40,808 nucleotides of DNA from Rhodovulum kholense (lineage in GTDB: Bacteria > Pseudomonadota > Alphaproteobacteria > Rhodobacterales > Rhodobacteraceae): assembly GCF_003053725.1 (NCBI RefSeq), contig NZ_QAYC01000024.1, positions 1 through 40,808 of the forward strand, written 5' to 3'. How positions within the stretch are numbered: position 1 is the first letter of the stretch; each line of letters opens with the position of its first letter. Under the pieces are notes generated by a model. It saw nothing but the letters and a program-made list of their open reading frames with translations, was not told the DNA's origin and did no database searches. A program made the translations under genes and the position numbers. This document shows positions 33,213-40,808 of this stretch, piece after piece.

Positions 33213-33611
33213 TTAGAACACCGTGCAGAGCACTTCGCCGCCGACATTCGCCGACCGCGCAGCCGCATCCGACATCACGCCCTTGGACGTCGACACGATC
33301 GACACACCCAGACCTTGGCGCACCGAGGGCAGGTCCTTCACGCTCATGTAGACGCGCCGGCCGGGGGTTGAGACGCGCTTGACTTCGCGAATGACCGGCT
33401 GGCCTTCATAGTATTTCAGGCTGACTTCCAGCTCGGGCAGGCCGGTCTTGCCGGTCGTGGCCTCGTAGCCGCGGATGTAGCCTTCGTCTTTCAGCACGTC
33501 GAGCACCCAGGCGCGAAGCTTGGAGGCGGGCGTACGCACCGTCGATTTGCCACGCATCTGCGCGTTGCGGATGCGGGTCAGCATATCGCCGAGAGGATCG
33601 TTCACGGACAT
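33213..33611 (-). CDS. rpsH: Ribosomal protein S8
   Basis: 132 residues. [19 protein letters not shown] and the C-terminal [26 protein letters not shown] (two segments) identify S8, a primary 16S rRNA-binding protein. In E. coli it represses the spc operon by binding near rplE; whether that control exists here is not visible by eye. Confidence 0.98.
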   Translation of the reverse strand: MSVNDPLGDMLTRIRNAQMRGKSTVRTPASKLRAWVLDVLKDEGYIRGYEATTGKTGLPELEVSLKYYEGQPVIREVKRVSTPGRRVYMSVKDLPSVRQGLGVSIVSTSKGVMSDAAARSANVGGEVLCTVF

Positions 33612-33623
33612 CTCTTCCCCTCC

Positions 33624-33929
33624 TTACCAGCTCGACTTCACCATGCCGGGGATCTGGCCCATCGAGCCCAGATCGCGCAGCATGATCCGCGAGATTTTCA
33701 ACTTGCGGTAATAGGCGTGCGGACGCCCGGTGAGCTGGCAGCGGTTGTGCAGCCGGGTTGCCGAGGAATTGCGCGGCAGCTTGGCGAGCTTGAGGCGCGC
33801 CTTGAACCGCTCTTCCATCGGAAGATCCTCGTTGGTCGCGATCTCTTTCAGCTTGGCGCGTTTGGCGGCGTATTTCTCCACCAGGCGCTGGCGCTTGAGT
33901 TCGCGCTCGACCATAGATTTCTTAGCCAT
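33624..33929 (-). CDS. rpsN: Ribosomal protein S14, zinc-free long form
   Basis: 101 residues starting [17 protein letters not shown]. It contains [26 protein letters not shown] and no CXXC pairs, so it is the zinc-independent form. It belongs to the 30S head near S3 and S10. It lies 21 bases from rplE. Confidence 0.98.
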   Translation of the reverse strand: MAKKSMVERELKRQRLVEKYAAKRAKLKEIATNEDLPMEERFKARLKLAKLPRNSSATRLHNRCQLTGRPHAYYRKLKISRIMLRDLGSMGQIPGMVKSSW

Positions 33930-33950
33930 GTGGTGTTCTCCCTCCCGCGA

Positions 33951-34506
<556 letters not shown>

Positions 34507-34514
<8 letters not shown>

Positions 34515-34821
34515 CGATCACTTCCCCCGATTTCTTGGCAAAGCGAACCTTCTTGCCGTCTTCCACGCGGAAGCCGACGCGGGTCGGGCCGCCCTCTTTG
34601 GGGTCGACCATGGCGAGGTTCGACAGGTCGATCGGCATGGCTTTCGGCATGCGGCCGCCCTGGCTGGTCTGGGTCTGGCGCTGGTGACGGACCGCCATGT
34701 TCAGGCCCTCCACCACGGCCTTGCCGGCCTTGGGGTCGACCGACAGGATGGTGCCTTCACGACCCTTGTCCTTGCCGGCGAGCACGACGACCTTGTCGCC
34801 CTTTTTCAGCTTGGCAGCCAT
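34507..34821 (-). CDS. rplX: Ribosomal protein L24
   Basis: 104 residues with an N-terminal KOW motif ([23 protein letters not shown]) and the conserved [22 protein letters not shown]24 starts 50S assembly by binding the 5' region of 23S rRNA. Its first base is shared with the last base of rplN, and it overlaps rplE. Confidence 0.98.
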
Positions 34822-35189
34822 CAGAGCACCTCCGGAGCCAGCGAGATGATCTTCATGAAGTTCTTCGCACGCAGTTCGCGCACGACGGGCCCGAAGATCC
34901 GGGTGCCGACAGGTTCGTTGTTGTTATTGAGGATCACGGCGGCGTTGCGATCGAAGCGGATCGCGGTGCCGTCCTCGCGGCGGACTTCCTTGGCCGTGCG
35001 CACGACGACAGCCTTGCGGACATCGCCTTTCTTGACGCGGCCGCGCGGAATGGCTTCTTTCACGGAAACGACGATGATGTCGCCGACCGAAGCGTATTTC
35101 CGCTTGGACCCACCGAGGACCTTGATGCACTGCACCCGGCGTGCGCCGGAGTTGTCAGCGACATCCAGATTGGTCTGCATCTGGATCAT
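34821..35189 (-). CDS. rplN: Ribosomal protein L14
   Basis: 122 residues starting [21 protein letters not shown], with [22 protein letters not shown] and [12 protein letters not shown]14 lies at the subunit interface and is the docking site for the silencing factor RsfS. It follows rpsQ by 64 bases. Confidence 0.98.
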   Translation of the reverse strand: MIQMQTNLDVADNSGARRVQCIKVLGGSKRKYASVGDIIVVSVKEAIPRGRVKKGDVRKAVVVRTAKEVRREDGTAIRFDRNAAVILNNNNEPVGTRIFGPVVRELRAKNFMKIISLAPEVL

Positions 35190-35253
35190 TTGGTTTCTCC
35201 CGACCTTTGGGAACTGGTCCCAGGGTTTCGCTCAAACCGGAAGGCGGTACAGG

Positions 35254-35487
35254 TCAGACCTGCGCCACCACCTCCCAGCGTTTCGTCTTCGACTTGGGCG
35301 CGCATTCCTGAATGCGGACCATGTCGCCCACCTTGAAGGTGTTGTTCTCGTCGTGAGCCCGGTATTTCTTGGACTTACGGATGGTCTTCTTCAGCACGGG
35401 GTGCGTGAAGCGGCGTTCGACCAGGACGGTGACGGTCTGATCGTTCAGATCGCTGGTCACGGTGCCTTGCAGGATACGTTTGGGCAT
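35254..35487 (-). CDS. rpsQ: Ribosomal protein S17
   Basis: 77 residues with an OB fold. [40 protein letters not shown] and [20 protein letters not shown] are conserved. It binds the 5' domain of 16S rRNA. It follows rpmC by 14 bases. Confidence 0.97.
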   Translation of the reverse strand: MPKRILQGTVTSDLNDQTVTVLVERRFTHPVLKKTIRKSKKYRAHDENNTFKVGDMVRIQECAPKSKTKRWEVVAQV

Positions 35488-35501
35488 CTGTCAGGCTCCC
35501 C

Positions 35502-35702
35502 TTATTCCGACGCCTTGGCGGCTTTTTCGTTCAGCACCGTTTTCACGCGGGCGACGTCGCGGCGGACTTCGCGGATGCGGGCGGTGTTCTCGAGCGCGTT
35601 CGTGGCCTGCTGAAAGCGCAGGTTGAAGGCCTCTTTCTTCAGGCTCGCCAGCGCGTCGCGCAGCTGGTCGGGCGTCTTGTCTCGCAGTTCCTGGGCGTTC
35701 AT
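35502..35702 (-). CDS. rpmC: Ribosomal protein L29
   Basis: 66 residues from [19 protein letters not shown], a pair of helices with [21 protein letters not shown]29 lies at the tunnel exit and helps dock SRP and trigger factor. The ATG at 35702 gives the standard length; the open frame extends further without similarity. It is the first gene after a terminator and a new promoter, a departure from the unbroken S10 operon of E. coli. Confidence 0.96.
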   Translation of the reverse strand: MNAQELRDKTPDQLRDALASLKKEAFNLRFQQATNALENTARIREVRRDVARVKTVLNEKAAKASE

Positions 35703-35793
35703 CGCCTTTTTCGTCCTTTCAACATCAACGGAGGGCCCCAAGCCTCTCGCGAGGGTCACCCTGATTCCGATGGAGGTTAGCGGATGAGAGGCC

Positions 35794-35822
35794 CCCATAA
35801 GCCCCTAACCCGAATAAAGCAA
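35794..35822 (-). promoter_or_regulatory. Promoter of the rpmC-rpsQ-rplN-spc unit
   Basis: Minus-strand TTGCTT (35822-35817), a 17-base spacer and TATGGG (35799-35794), about 92 bases upstream of the rpmC ATG and just downstream of the rplP terminator. It has the same -35 hexamer and spacing as the rplO promoter. Confidence 0.6.
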
Positions 35823-35877
35823 GCCCCGATCGCATTCGCCCGGCCGGGCCGCGGTTCGGGAACCACCGGAAAGAAAA

Positions 35878-35901
35878 GGCCCCCGCCTTGGCGCGGGGGC
35901 C
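35878..35901 (-). terminator. Rho-independent terminator after rplP
   Basis: A perfect 9-bp GC stem (35878-35886 with 35893-35901) and a six-base loop, followed on the minus strand by TTTTCTTTCC. It lies 24 bases past the rplP stop and is one of the two best terminators in the window. Confidence 0.8.
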
Positions 35902-35925
35902 CCTCATGATTTCAGGCGACCAGAA

Positions 35926-36339
35926 TTACCAGTCTTCGCGTTCGACGATCCGGGTCTTGATCGGCAGCTTCATGGCCGCCAGACGCAGCGCCTCGCGGGC
36001 GATGGTCTCGTTGACACCGTCGATCTCGAACATGATCCGGCCGGGCTTGATCTTCGCGGCCCAGAAATCGACAGACCCCTTCCCTTTACCCATCCGGACC
36101 TCGGTCGGTTTGGACGAGACGGGGGTGTCGGGGAAGATCCGGATCCAGACCCGGCCCTGACGTTTCATGTGGCGGGTCAGGGCGCGGCGAGCTGCCTCGA
36201 TCTGACGCGCGGTCACTCGCTCGGGCTCGGTCGCCTTCAGGCCGAAATGGCCGAAGTTGAGCTCGAATCCGCCTTTAGCCTGGCCGTGAATCCGGCCCTT
36301 GTGCATCTTGCGGAATTTCGTGCGCTTGGGTTGCAGCAT
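35926..36339 (-). CDS. rplP: Ribosomal protein L16
   Basis: 137 residues starting [16 protein letters not shown], with [49 protein letters not shown] (conserved in two parts) and the end [12 protein letters not shown]16 is a late 50S protein next to the A site. It lies 19 bases after rpsC. Confidence 0.98.
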   Translation of the reverse strand: MLQPKRTKFRKMHKGRIHGQAKGGFELNFGHFGLKATEPERVTARQIEAARRALTRHMKRQGRVWIRIFPDTPVSSKPTEVRMGKGKGSVDFWAAKIKPGRIMFEIDGVNETIAREALRLAAMKLPIKTRIVEREDW

Positions 36340-36358
36340 CTCTGTTCTCCTTCAGGGC

Positions 36359-37063
36359 TCAGCGGCGCGGACGGGACGGGCCGCTCCCGCCCTCCTGGAG
36401 CTCTGCCTGACGACGGTCGCGGGCACTGGGATCGTGCTCCATGATCTCGCCTTTGAAGATCCAGACCTTGATGCCGATGATGCCGTAGGGCGTCGTGGCT
36501 TCGGCGGTGGCATAGTCGATGTCGGCGCGCAGCGTGTGCAGCGGCACCCGGCCTTCGCGATACCATTCCGTCCGGGCGATCTCGGCGCCGCCGAGGCGGC
36601 CCGACACGTTGACCCGGATGCCAAGCGCACCCATGCGCATGGCGTTCTGCACCGAGCGTTTCATCGCGCGGCGGAAGCTGACCCGACGTTCCAGCTGCTG
36701 GGCGATCGATTCCGCCACCAGCTGACCGTCAAGCTCGGGCTTGCGGACCTCGACGATATTGAGGTGCAGCTCGCTCTTGGTCATGTTGGCAAGCTTCTTG
36801 CGCAGCGTCTCGATATCCGCGCCTTTCTTGCCGATGATCACGCCCGGACGCGCCGTGTGGATCGTCACACGGCATTTCTTGTGCGGACGCTCGATGATGA
36901 TGCGGCTGACGCCGGCCTGCTTGCACTCGTCCTTGATGAACTCGCGCATCTTGACGTCTTCGAGAAGAAGATCGCCGTAATCCTTGGTGTCGGCGTACCA
37001 GCGGCTGTCCCAGGTCCGGTTGACCTGGAGGCGCATGCCGATCGGATTGACCTTGTGACCCAT
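36359..37063 (-). CDS. rpsC: Ribosomal protein S3
   Basis: 234 residues starting [20 protein letters not shown]. The type II KH domain holds [40 protein letters not shown] follows. S3 forms part of the mRNA entry channel and helicase. Its first base coincides with the last base of rplV, so the pair is translationally coupled. Confidence 0.98.
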   Translation of the reverse strand: MGHKVNPIGMRLQVNRTWDSRWYADTKDYGDLLLEDVKMREFIKDECKQAGVSRIIIERPHKKCRVTIHTARPGVIIGKKGADIETLRKKLANMTKSELHLNIVEVRKPELDGQLVAESIAQQLERRVSFRRAMKRSVQNAMRMGALGIRVNVSGRLGGAEIARTEWYREGRVPLHTLRADIDYATAEATTPYGIIGIKVWIFKGEIMEHDPSARDRRQAELQEGGSGPSRPRR

Positions 37064-37443
37064 TAGGCTTGCTCCTCGACCTGGCGGACCTTGATGGTGA
37101 GTTCCGAGAACGGCTTCATGATCTTGCCGAAACGGCCACGGGCACGCGGCTGGCCGCGCTTCAGCGTCAGGTTCTTGCCCACATAGGCCTCGGCCACGAT
37201 CAGTTCGTCGACGTCGAGGTTATGGTTGTTCTCGGCGTTGGCGATCGCGGACTGAAGGCATTTCTTCACGTCTTCGGCGATCCGCTTCTTCGAGAAGGTC
37301 AGATCGGCGAGCGCACGGTCGACCTTCTTGCCGCGGATCATCGCGGCGACCAGGTTCAGCTTCTGCGGAGAGGTGCGAAGCATGCGCGTCTTGGCCATCG
37401 CTTCATTCTCGGCCACGCGGCGGGGGTTCTTTGCCTTGCCCAT
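37063..37443 (-). CDS. rplV: Ribosomal protein L22
   Basis: 126 residues. [20 protein letters not shown], the long beta-hairpin region with [22 protein letters not shown] and the central [15 protein letters not shown] are conserved. The hairpin narrows the nascent-chain tunnel; macrolide-resistance changes are known there in other bacteria, and none can be judged here. It begins five bases after rpsS. Confidence 0.98.
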   Translation of the reverse strand: MGKAKNPRRVAENEAMAKTRMLRTSPQKLNLVAAMIRGKKVDRALADLTFSKKRIAEDVKKCLQSAIANAENNHNLDVDELIVAEAYVGKNLTLKRGQPRARGRFGKIMKPFSELTIKVRQVEEQA

Positions 37444-37448
37444 GACGC

Positions 37449-37727
37449 TTACCTCTTCTTCGCTTTCTTGTCGGCCGCGTGACCGTAATAGGTCCGGGTC
37501 GGCGAATATTCACCGAACTTCTGGCCGATCATCTCTTCGGTCACCAGCACGGGAATATGCTTGTGGCCGTTGTAGACGCCAAAGGTGAGCCCCACGAACT
37601 GGGGCAGGATGGTGGAGCGGCGCGACCAGATCTTGATGACCTCGTTGCGGCTCGACTCGCGGGCTTTCTCGGCCTTCTTGAGGACATAAGAGTCGACGAA
37701 GGGGCCTTTCCAGACAGAACGAGACAT
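37449..37727 (-). CDS. rpsS: Ribosomal protein S19
   Basis: 92 residues. [39 protein letters not shown] and [21 protein letters not shown] are typical. S19 is in the 30S head next to S13. It follows rplB by three bases. Confidence 0.98.
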   Translation of the reverse strand: MSRSVWKGPFVDSYVLKKAEKARESSRNEVIKIWSRRSTILPQFVGLTFGVYNGHKHIPVLVTEEMIGQKFGEYSPTRTYYGHAADKKAKKR

Positions 37728-37730
37728 GGC

Positions 37731-38570
37731 TTAGCGACCCTTCTTGCGCGCGTGACGGGACCGGAGGATGTACTTGTCGGTCGCCTTGTTGCGGCGCGTC
37801 TTGGCGCCTTTGGTCGGCTTGCCCCAGGGGGTCACCGGGTGACGACCACCCGAAGTCCGGCCTTCGCCGCCGCCATGGGGGTGGTCGATCGGGTTCATCA
37901 CGACGCCGCGGACCGACGGGCGTTTGCCCAGATGGCGGTTGCGGCCGGCCTTGCCGATGTTCTGGTTGCTGTTGTCGGGGTTCGACACCGCGCCCACGGT
38001 CGCCATGCATTCCTGACGGACCAGGCGCAGTTCGCCCGACGAAAGCCGGATCTGGGCATAGCCGCCGTCACGGCCGACGAACTGGGCATAGGTGCCCGCG
38101 GCACGCGCGATCTGGCCGCCCTTGCCGGGCTTCAGTTCGACGTTGTGCACGATCGTGCCGATCGGCATGCCGGTGAAGGGCATCGCGTTGCCGGGCTTCA
38201 CGTCGGCCTTCTTCGAGGCGACGACCTTGTCGCCGACGCCCAGGCGCTGCGGCGCCAGGATGTAGGCCTGTTCGCCATCCTCGTAGCGGATCAGGGCGAT
38301 GAAGGCGGTCCGGTTCGGGTCGTATTCGATCCGTTCAACGGTGCCGACCACATCGAACTTGGTCCGCTTGAAATCAACGATGCGGTAGAGGCGCTTCGCC
38401 CCGCCGCCACGGCGACGTGCCGTGATCCGCCCGGCGTTGTTCCGGCCGCCCGATTTGGTCAGGCCCTCGGTGAGGGTCTTGACCGGGCGCCCTTTCCAAA
38501 GCTCGGAACGGTCGATCAGAACCAGCCCACGCTGGCCCGGCGTCGTCGGCTTGTACGACTTGAGTGCCAT
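37731..38570 (-). CDS. rplB: Ribosomal protein L2
   Basis: 279 residues. [35 protein letters not shown], and the peptidyl-transferase-proximal [20 protein letters not shown] with its conserved His. It ends [11 protein letters not shown]2 is essential for subunit joining. It is the first gene after the strong hairpin at 38655, so it may need read-through or its own promoter. Confidence 0.98.
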   Translation of the reverse strand: MALKSYKPTTPGQRGLVLIDRSELWKGRPVKTLTEGLTKSGGRNNAGRITARRRGGGAKRLYRIVDFKRTKFDVVGTVERIEYDPNRTAFIALIRYEDGEQAYILAPQRLGVGDKVVASKKADVKPGNAMPFTGMPIGTIVHNVELKPGKGGQIARAAGTYAQFVGRDGGYAQIRLSSGELRLVRQECMATVGAVSNPDNSNQNIGKAGRNRHLGKRPSVRGVVMNPIDHPHGGGEGRTSGGRHPVTPWGKPTKGAKTRRNKATDKYILRSRHARKKGR

Positions 38571-38592
38571 GCTTTCTGTCTTCCGTCAGCTT

Positions 38593-38609
38593 CGGACCTG
38601 AATGGTCCG
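38593..38609 (-). other. Short hairpin in the rplB leader
   Basis: CGGACC (38593-38598) and GGTCCG (38604-38609) with a five-base loop lie 23 bases upstream of the rplB ATG. It may shape translation initiation at rplB; the function is not shown. Confidence 0.35.
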
Positions 38610-38654
38610 GTTGTCGTCAGGGGCCCGAAGACCCCGCCTTGAGGAGAAAAAATC

Positions 38655-38678
38655 CGGCCCCGGTCGGGACCGGGGCCG
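38655..38678 (-). terminator. Rho-independent terminator or attenuator between rplW and rplB
   Basis: A perfect 10-bp stem (38655-38664 with 38669-38678) and a four-base loop, followed on the minus strand by GATTTTTTCTCC. It lies 19 bases past the rplW stop. By sequence it is the strongest terminator in the window, yet it is inside the S10 gene order. Confidence 0.8.
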
Positions 38679-38696
38679 AAGATTCGCGGCGTTCTA

Positions 38697-38993
38697 TCAG
38701 AGACCGGTGGTCACGTCGATAGTGTTGCCCTCTTCGAGGGTCACATAGGCCTTCTTGACGTTCTTGCGGCGGCCGAGAATGCCCTTGAACCGCTTGACCT
38801 TGCCCTTGGTGATGGTGGTGTTGACCGCCTTCACCTTGACGCCGAAGAGGTTCTCCACCGCTTCCTTGATCTCGGGCTTGTTCGCGTCCATCGCCACCTC
38901 GAAGACCACGGCATTGGCTTCAGAAGCCATCGTCGCTTTCTCGGTGATGATCGGCTTGCGGATCACGTCGTAATGTTCGGGCTTCACGCTCAT
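38697..38993 (-). CDS. rplW: Ribosomal protein L23
   Basis: 98 residues. [39 protein letters not shown] and [20 protein letters not shown] are conserved. L23 is the main docking site for trigger factor and SRP at the tunnel exit. Its ATG overlaps the rplD stop by four bases. Confidence 0.98.
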   Translation of the reverse strand: MSVKPEHYDVIRKPIITEKATMASEANAVVFEVAMDANKPEIKEAVENLFGVKVKAVNTTITKGKVKRFKGILGRRKNVKKAYVTLEEGNTIDVTTGL

Positions 38994-39610
38994 TTCAGTC
39001 GAGCCTCCAGGGCTTCGACACCCGCCTTCGTAAGCACCAGAGTGTCACGGCGGAGGATGTCATAGACGTTGGCGCCCATCGACGGCAGCACATCGAGACC
39101 CTCGATGTTGCGGGCCGCCATGGCGAAGTTCTCGTTCACTTCGGCGCCATCGATGATCAGCACGCGCTTCCAGCCCAGGTTCTTGACCGATTTGGCCAGA
39201 TCCGAGGTCTTGGGCGCGGCCATCTCGGCCGATTCCAGAACGATCAGTTCGCCCGCCTTCAGCTTGGCGCTGAGCGCGTGCTTGAGGCCCAGCTTGCGGA
39301 ATTTCTTCGGCAGGTCGTGGGCATGGCTGCGCGGGGTCGGGCCCTTGTAGACGCCACCCTTGCGGAAGATCGGCGCGTTCCGGTCCCCGTGACGCGCGCC
39401 ACCGGTGCCCTTCTGGCGATAGATCTTCTTGGTCGAGTAGCTGGTCTCGGACCGGGTCTTGACCTTGTGGGTGCCAGCCTGCGCGCGGGCGCGCTGCCAG
39501 CGCACCACGCGGTGCAGGATGTCGGCGCGGGGCTCGAGGCCGAAGATCTCGTCGCCGAGATCGACGGTGCCGGCCTTGGCGCCGTCCAGTTTGATCACGT
39601 CGAGTTTCAT
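38990..39610 (-). CDS. rplD: Ribosomal protein L4
   Basis: 206 residues from [14 protein letters not shown]. The tunnel loop contains [20 protein letters not shown] and [20 protein letters not shown]. In E. coli L4 represses the S10 operon by acting on its leader; the 38655 hairpin is not at the corresponding position, so that control cannot be assumed. The ATG overlaps the rplC stop by four bases. Confidence 0.98.
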   Translation of the reverse strand: MKLDVIKLDGAKAGTVDLGDEIFGLEPRADILHRVVRWQRARAQAGTHKVKTRSETSYSTKKIYRQKGTGGARHGDRNAPIFRKGGVYKGPTPRSHAHDLPKKFRKLGLKHALSAKLKAGELIVLESAEMAAPKTSDLAKSVKNLGWKRVLIIDGAEVNENFAMAARNIEGLDVLPSMGANVYDILRRDTLVLTKAGVEALEARLK

Positions 39611-40332
39611 TCTTCGCCTCCTTCGGCGGTCGCTTCGGCAGCGGGCGCCTCGGCCTTGGCCGATTTCAGGGCCGCGGGCAGCACCAGATTGTCCGGGGTC
39701 GCCTTCTTGACCGCGTCCTTGATGGTGACCCAGCCGCCCTTGGCGCCGGGGACGGCCCCCTTGATCATGATCAGGCCACGATCGGCGTCGGTCTTGACCA
39801 CCTGCAGGTTCTGCGTGGTGACGCGGGCCGAGCCCAGGTGACCGGCCATCTTCTTGCCCTTGAACACGCGGCCCGGGTCCTGACATTGCCCGGTCGAGCC
39901 ATGCGAGCGGTGGCTGACCGACACGCCGTGCGAGGCGCGCAGACCGCCGAAATTGTGCCGCTTCATGACACCGGCAAAGCCTTTACCGATCGACGTGCCG
40001 CTGACATCGACGAACTGGCCTTCGAAATAGTGGTCGGCCGTGATTTCCTCACCGACGCCGATCAGGTTTTCGGGGGCCACGCGGAATTCCGCGAGCTTCC
40101 GCTTGGGCGCGACGCTGGCCTTGGCGAAGTGGCCGCGCATCGGGGCCGACACGCGCTTGGCCTTGGCCGAGCCCGCGCCCAGCTGGACCGCGGTGTAGCC
40201 GTCGGTTTCGACGGTCCGCTGGGCCACGACCTGGCAGCCGTCAAGCTGCAGGACGGTGACCGGCACCTGACGGCCGTCGTCCATGAACAGCCGGGTCATG
40301 CCCAGCTTCTTTGCGATAACTCCAGAGCGCAT
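39607..40332 (-). CDS. rplC: Ribosomal protein L3
   Basis: 241 residues starting [38 protein letters not shown] holds the Gln region that PrmB methylates in E. coli, next to [10 protein letters not shown]. An acidic tail ([15 protein letters not shown]) extends past the core, as often in Rhodobacterales. L3 is a primary 50S assembly protein. It follows rpsJ by 14 bases. Confidence 0.98.
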   Translation of the reverse strand: MRSGVIAKKLGMTRLFMDDGRQVPVTVLQLDGCQVVAQRTVETDGYTAVQLGAGSAKAKRVSAPMRGHFAKASVAPKRKLAEFRVAPENLIGVGEEITADHYFEGQFVDVSGTSIGKGFAGVMKRHNFGGLRASHGVSVSHRSHGSTGQCQDPGRVFKGKKMAGHLGSARVTTQNLQVVKTDADRGLIMIKGAVPGAKGGWVTIKDAVKKATPDNLVLPAALKSAKAEAPAAEATAEGGEE

Positions 40333-40346
40333 CTTTGGTGCCCTCC

Positions 40347-40655
40347 TCAAACCTTGATTTCGACGTCGACACCGGCAGCCAGGTCGAGCTTCATCAGCGC
40401 GTCCACGGTCTGGGGGGTCGGGTCGATGATGTCGAGAAGCCGCTTGTGCGTGCGGATTTCCCATTGATCGCGGGACTTCTTGTCGATGTGGGGGCCACGA
40501 AGAACCGTGAATTTTTCGATCTTGTTCGGCAGCGGAATGGGCCCGCGCACCTGGGCGCCGGTCCGCTTGGCGGTGTTCACGATCTCCTGCGTGCTGGCAT
40601 CCAGAACGCGGTAGTCGAAGGCCTTCAGCCGAATGCGGATATTCTGACTTTGCAT
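40347..40655 (-). CDS. rpsJ: Ribosomal protein S10 (NusE)
   Basis: 102 residues. [39 protein letters not shown] and the [19 protein letters not shown] helix are standard. S10 also acts as NusE with NusB in antitermination, which is relevant given the terminators inside this locus. It follows tuf by 56 bases. Confidence 0.98.
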   Translation of the reverse strand: MQSQNIRIRLKAFDYRVLDASTQEIVNTAKRTGAQVRGPIPLPNKIEKFTVLRGPHIDKKSRDQWEIRTHKRLLDIIDPTPQTVDALMKLDLAAGVDVEIKV

Positions 40656-40677
40656 GTTTTTGTGCCCTCAGGCTGAA

Positions 40678-40700
40678 GGGCGGGTCCATCGGACCCGCCC
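40678..40700. terminator. Hairpin between tuf and rpsJ
   Basis: A perfect 10-bp stem (40678-40687 with 40691-40700) and a three-base loop lie 11 bases past the tuf stop. The T-run (CCTTTT) is on the plus-strand side only, so for the minus-strand operon it is probably an attenuator or mRNA-processing site. Confidence 0.55.
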
Positions 40701-40711
40701 GGGCCTTTTCG

Positions 40712-40808
40712 TTACTTGATGATCTTGGAGACGACGCCGGCGCCGACGGTGCGGCCGCCTTCGCGGATGGCGAAGCGGAGCTTCTCTTCCATCGCGATCG
40801 GCGCGATC
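40712..40808 (-). CDS. tuf: Elongation factor Tu, C-terminal fragment
   Basis: The last 31 codons are visible, reading [31 protein letters not shown] and TAA. This is the barrel domain 3 end of EF-Tu, which delivers aminoacyl-tRNA to the ribosome. It lies directly upstream of rpsJ, as expected at the str/S10 junction of alphaproteobacteria. The rest of the gene is outside the window. Confidence 0.95.
   Translation of the reverse strand, partial: IAPIAMEEKLRFAIREGGRTVGAGVVSKIIK

Overview
The window is about 40.8 kb of GC-rich chromosomal DNA from an alphaproteobacterium, most likely a member of the Rhodobacterales (Rhodobacteraceae/Paracoccaceae). Reasons: the rpmH-rnpA-yidD-yidC-MOSC-engB-argB order, a BztABCD-type amino acid transporter with two long permeases, an ATP12-type F1 assembly chaperone, and tuf directly before the S10 operon. 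The species cannot be named from this sequence alone.

Layout. 1-408: the 5' part of a TniQ-like gene lies just downstream of a tRNA-Arg(ACG) gene, which suggests the edge of an integrated element. 500-4091 (minus): a TVP38/TMEM64 membrane protein, a mercuric-reductase-like flavoprotein and a sensor histidine kinase form one tight operon; a perfect 21-bp tandem duplication lies upstream. 4398-11425 (plus): rpmH, rnpA, yidD, ttcA, yidC, a MOSC protein, engB and argB, with a convergent SDR gene between engB and argB. 11501-12421: a SixA-like phosphatase and a convergent [2Fe-2S] ferredoxin. 12663-17189 (minus): bztABCD. 17416-22983 (minus): degP-like protease, rarA, crcB, rluC-like, HAD phosphatase and atp12, tightly packed and partly translationally coupled. 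23119-24375 (minus): a luxR-luxI quorum-sensing pair, with a possible small divergent gene at 24464-24673.

24889-40808 (minus): the tuf-S10-spc-alpha ribosomal superoperon, entered from the tuf 3' end and running rpsJ to rplQ, with secY, adk and rpoA. Gene order is canonical, but the locus is punctuated by hairpin terminators after rplW, rplP and rpmD. TTGCTT-N17-TATNNN promoters precede rpmC and rplO. A 307-codon gene of unknown function lies on the opposite strand between adk and rpsM.

Together the window covers ribosome synthesis, protein insertion into membranes (SecY, YidC, YidD), tRNA maturation (RnpA, TtcA) and amino acid uptake, plus four accessory points: the TniQ edge, the lux pair, the redox/kinase operon and the lone gene inside the ribosomal locus. 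No CRISPR array, complete insertion sequence or rRNA gene was seen. Promoters and terminators were identified by eye from hexamers and hairpins and have not been tested.
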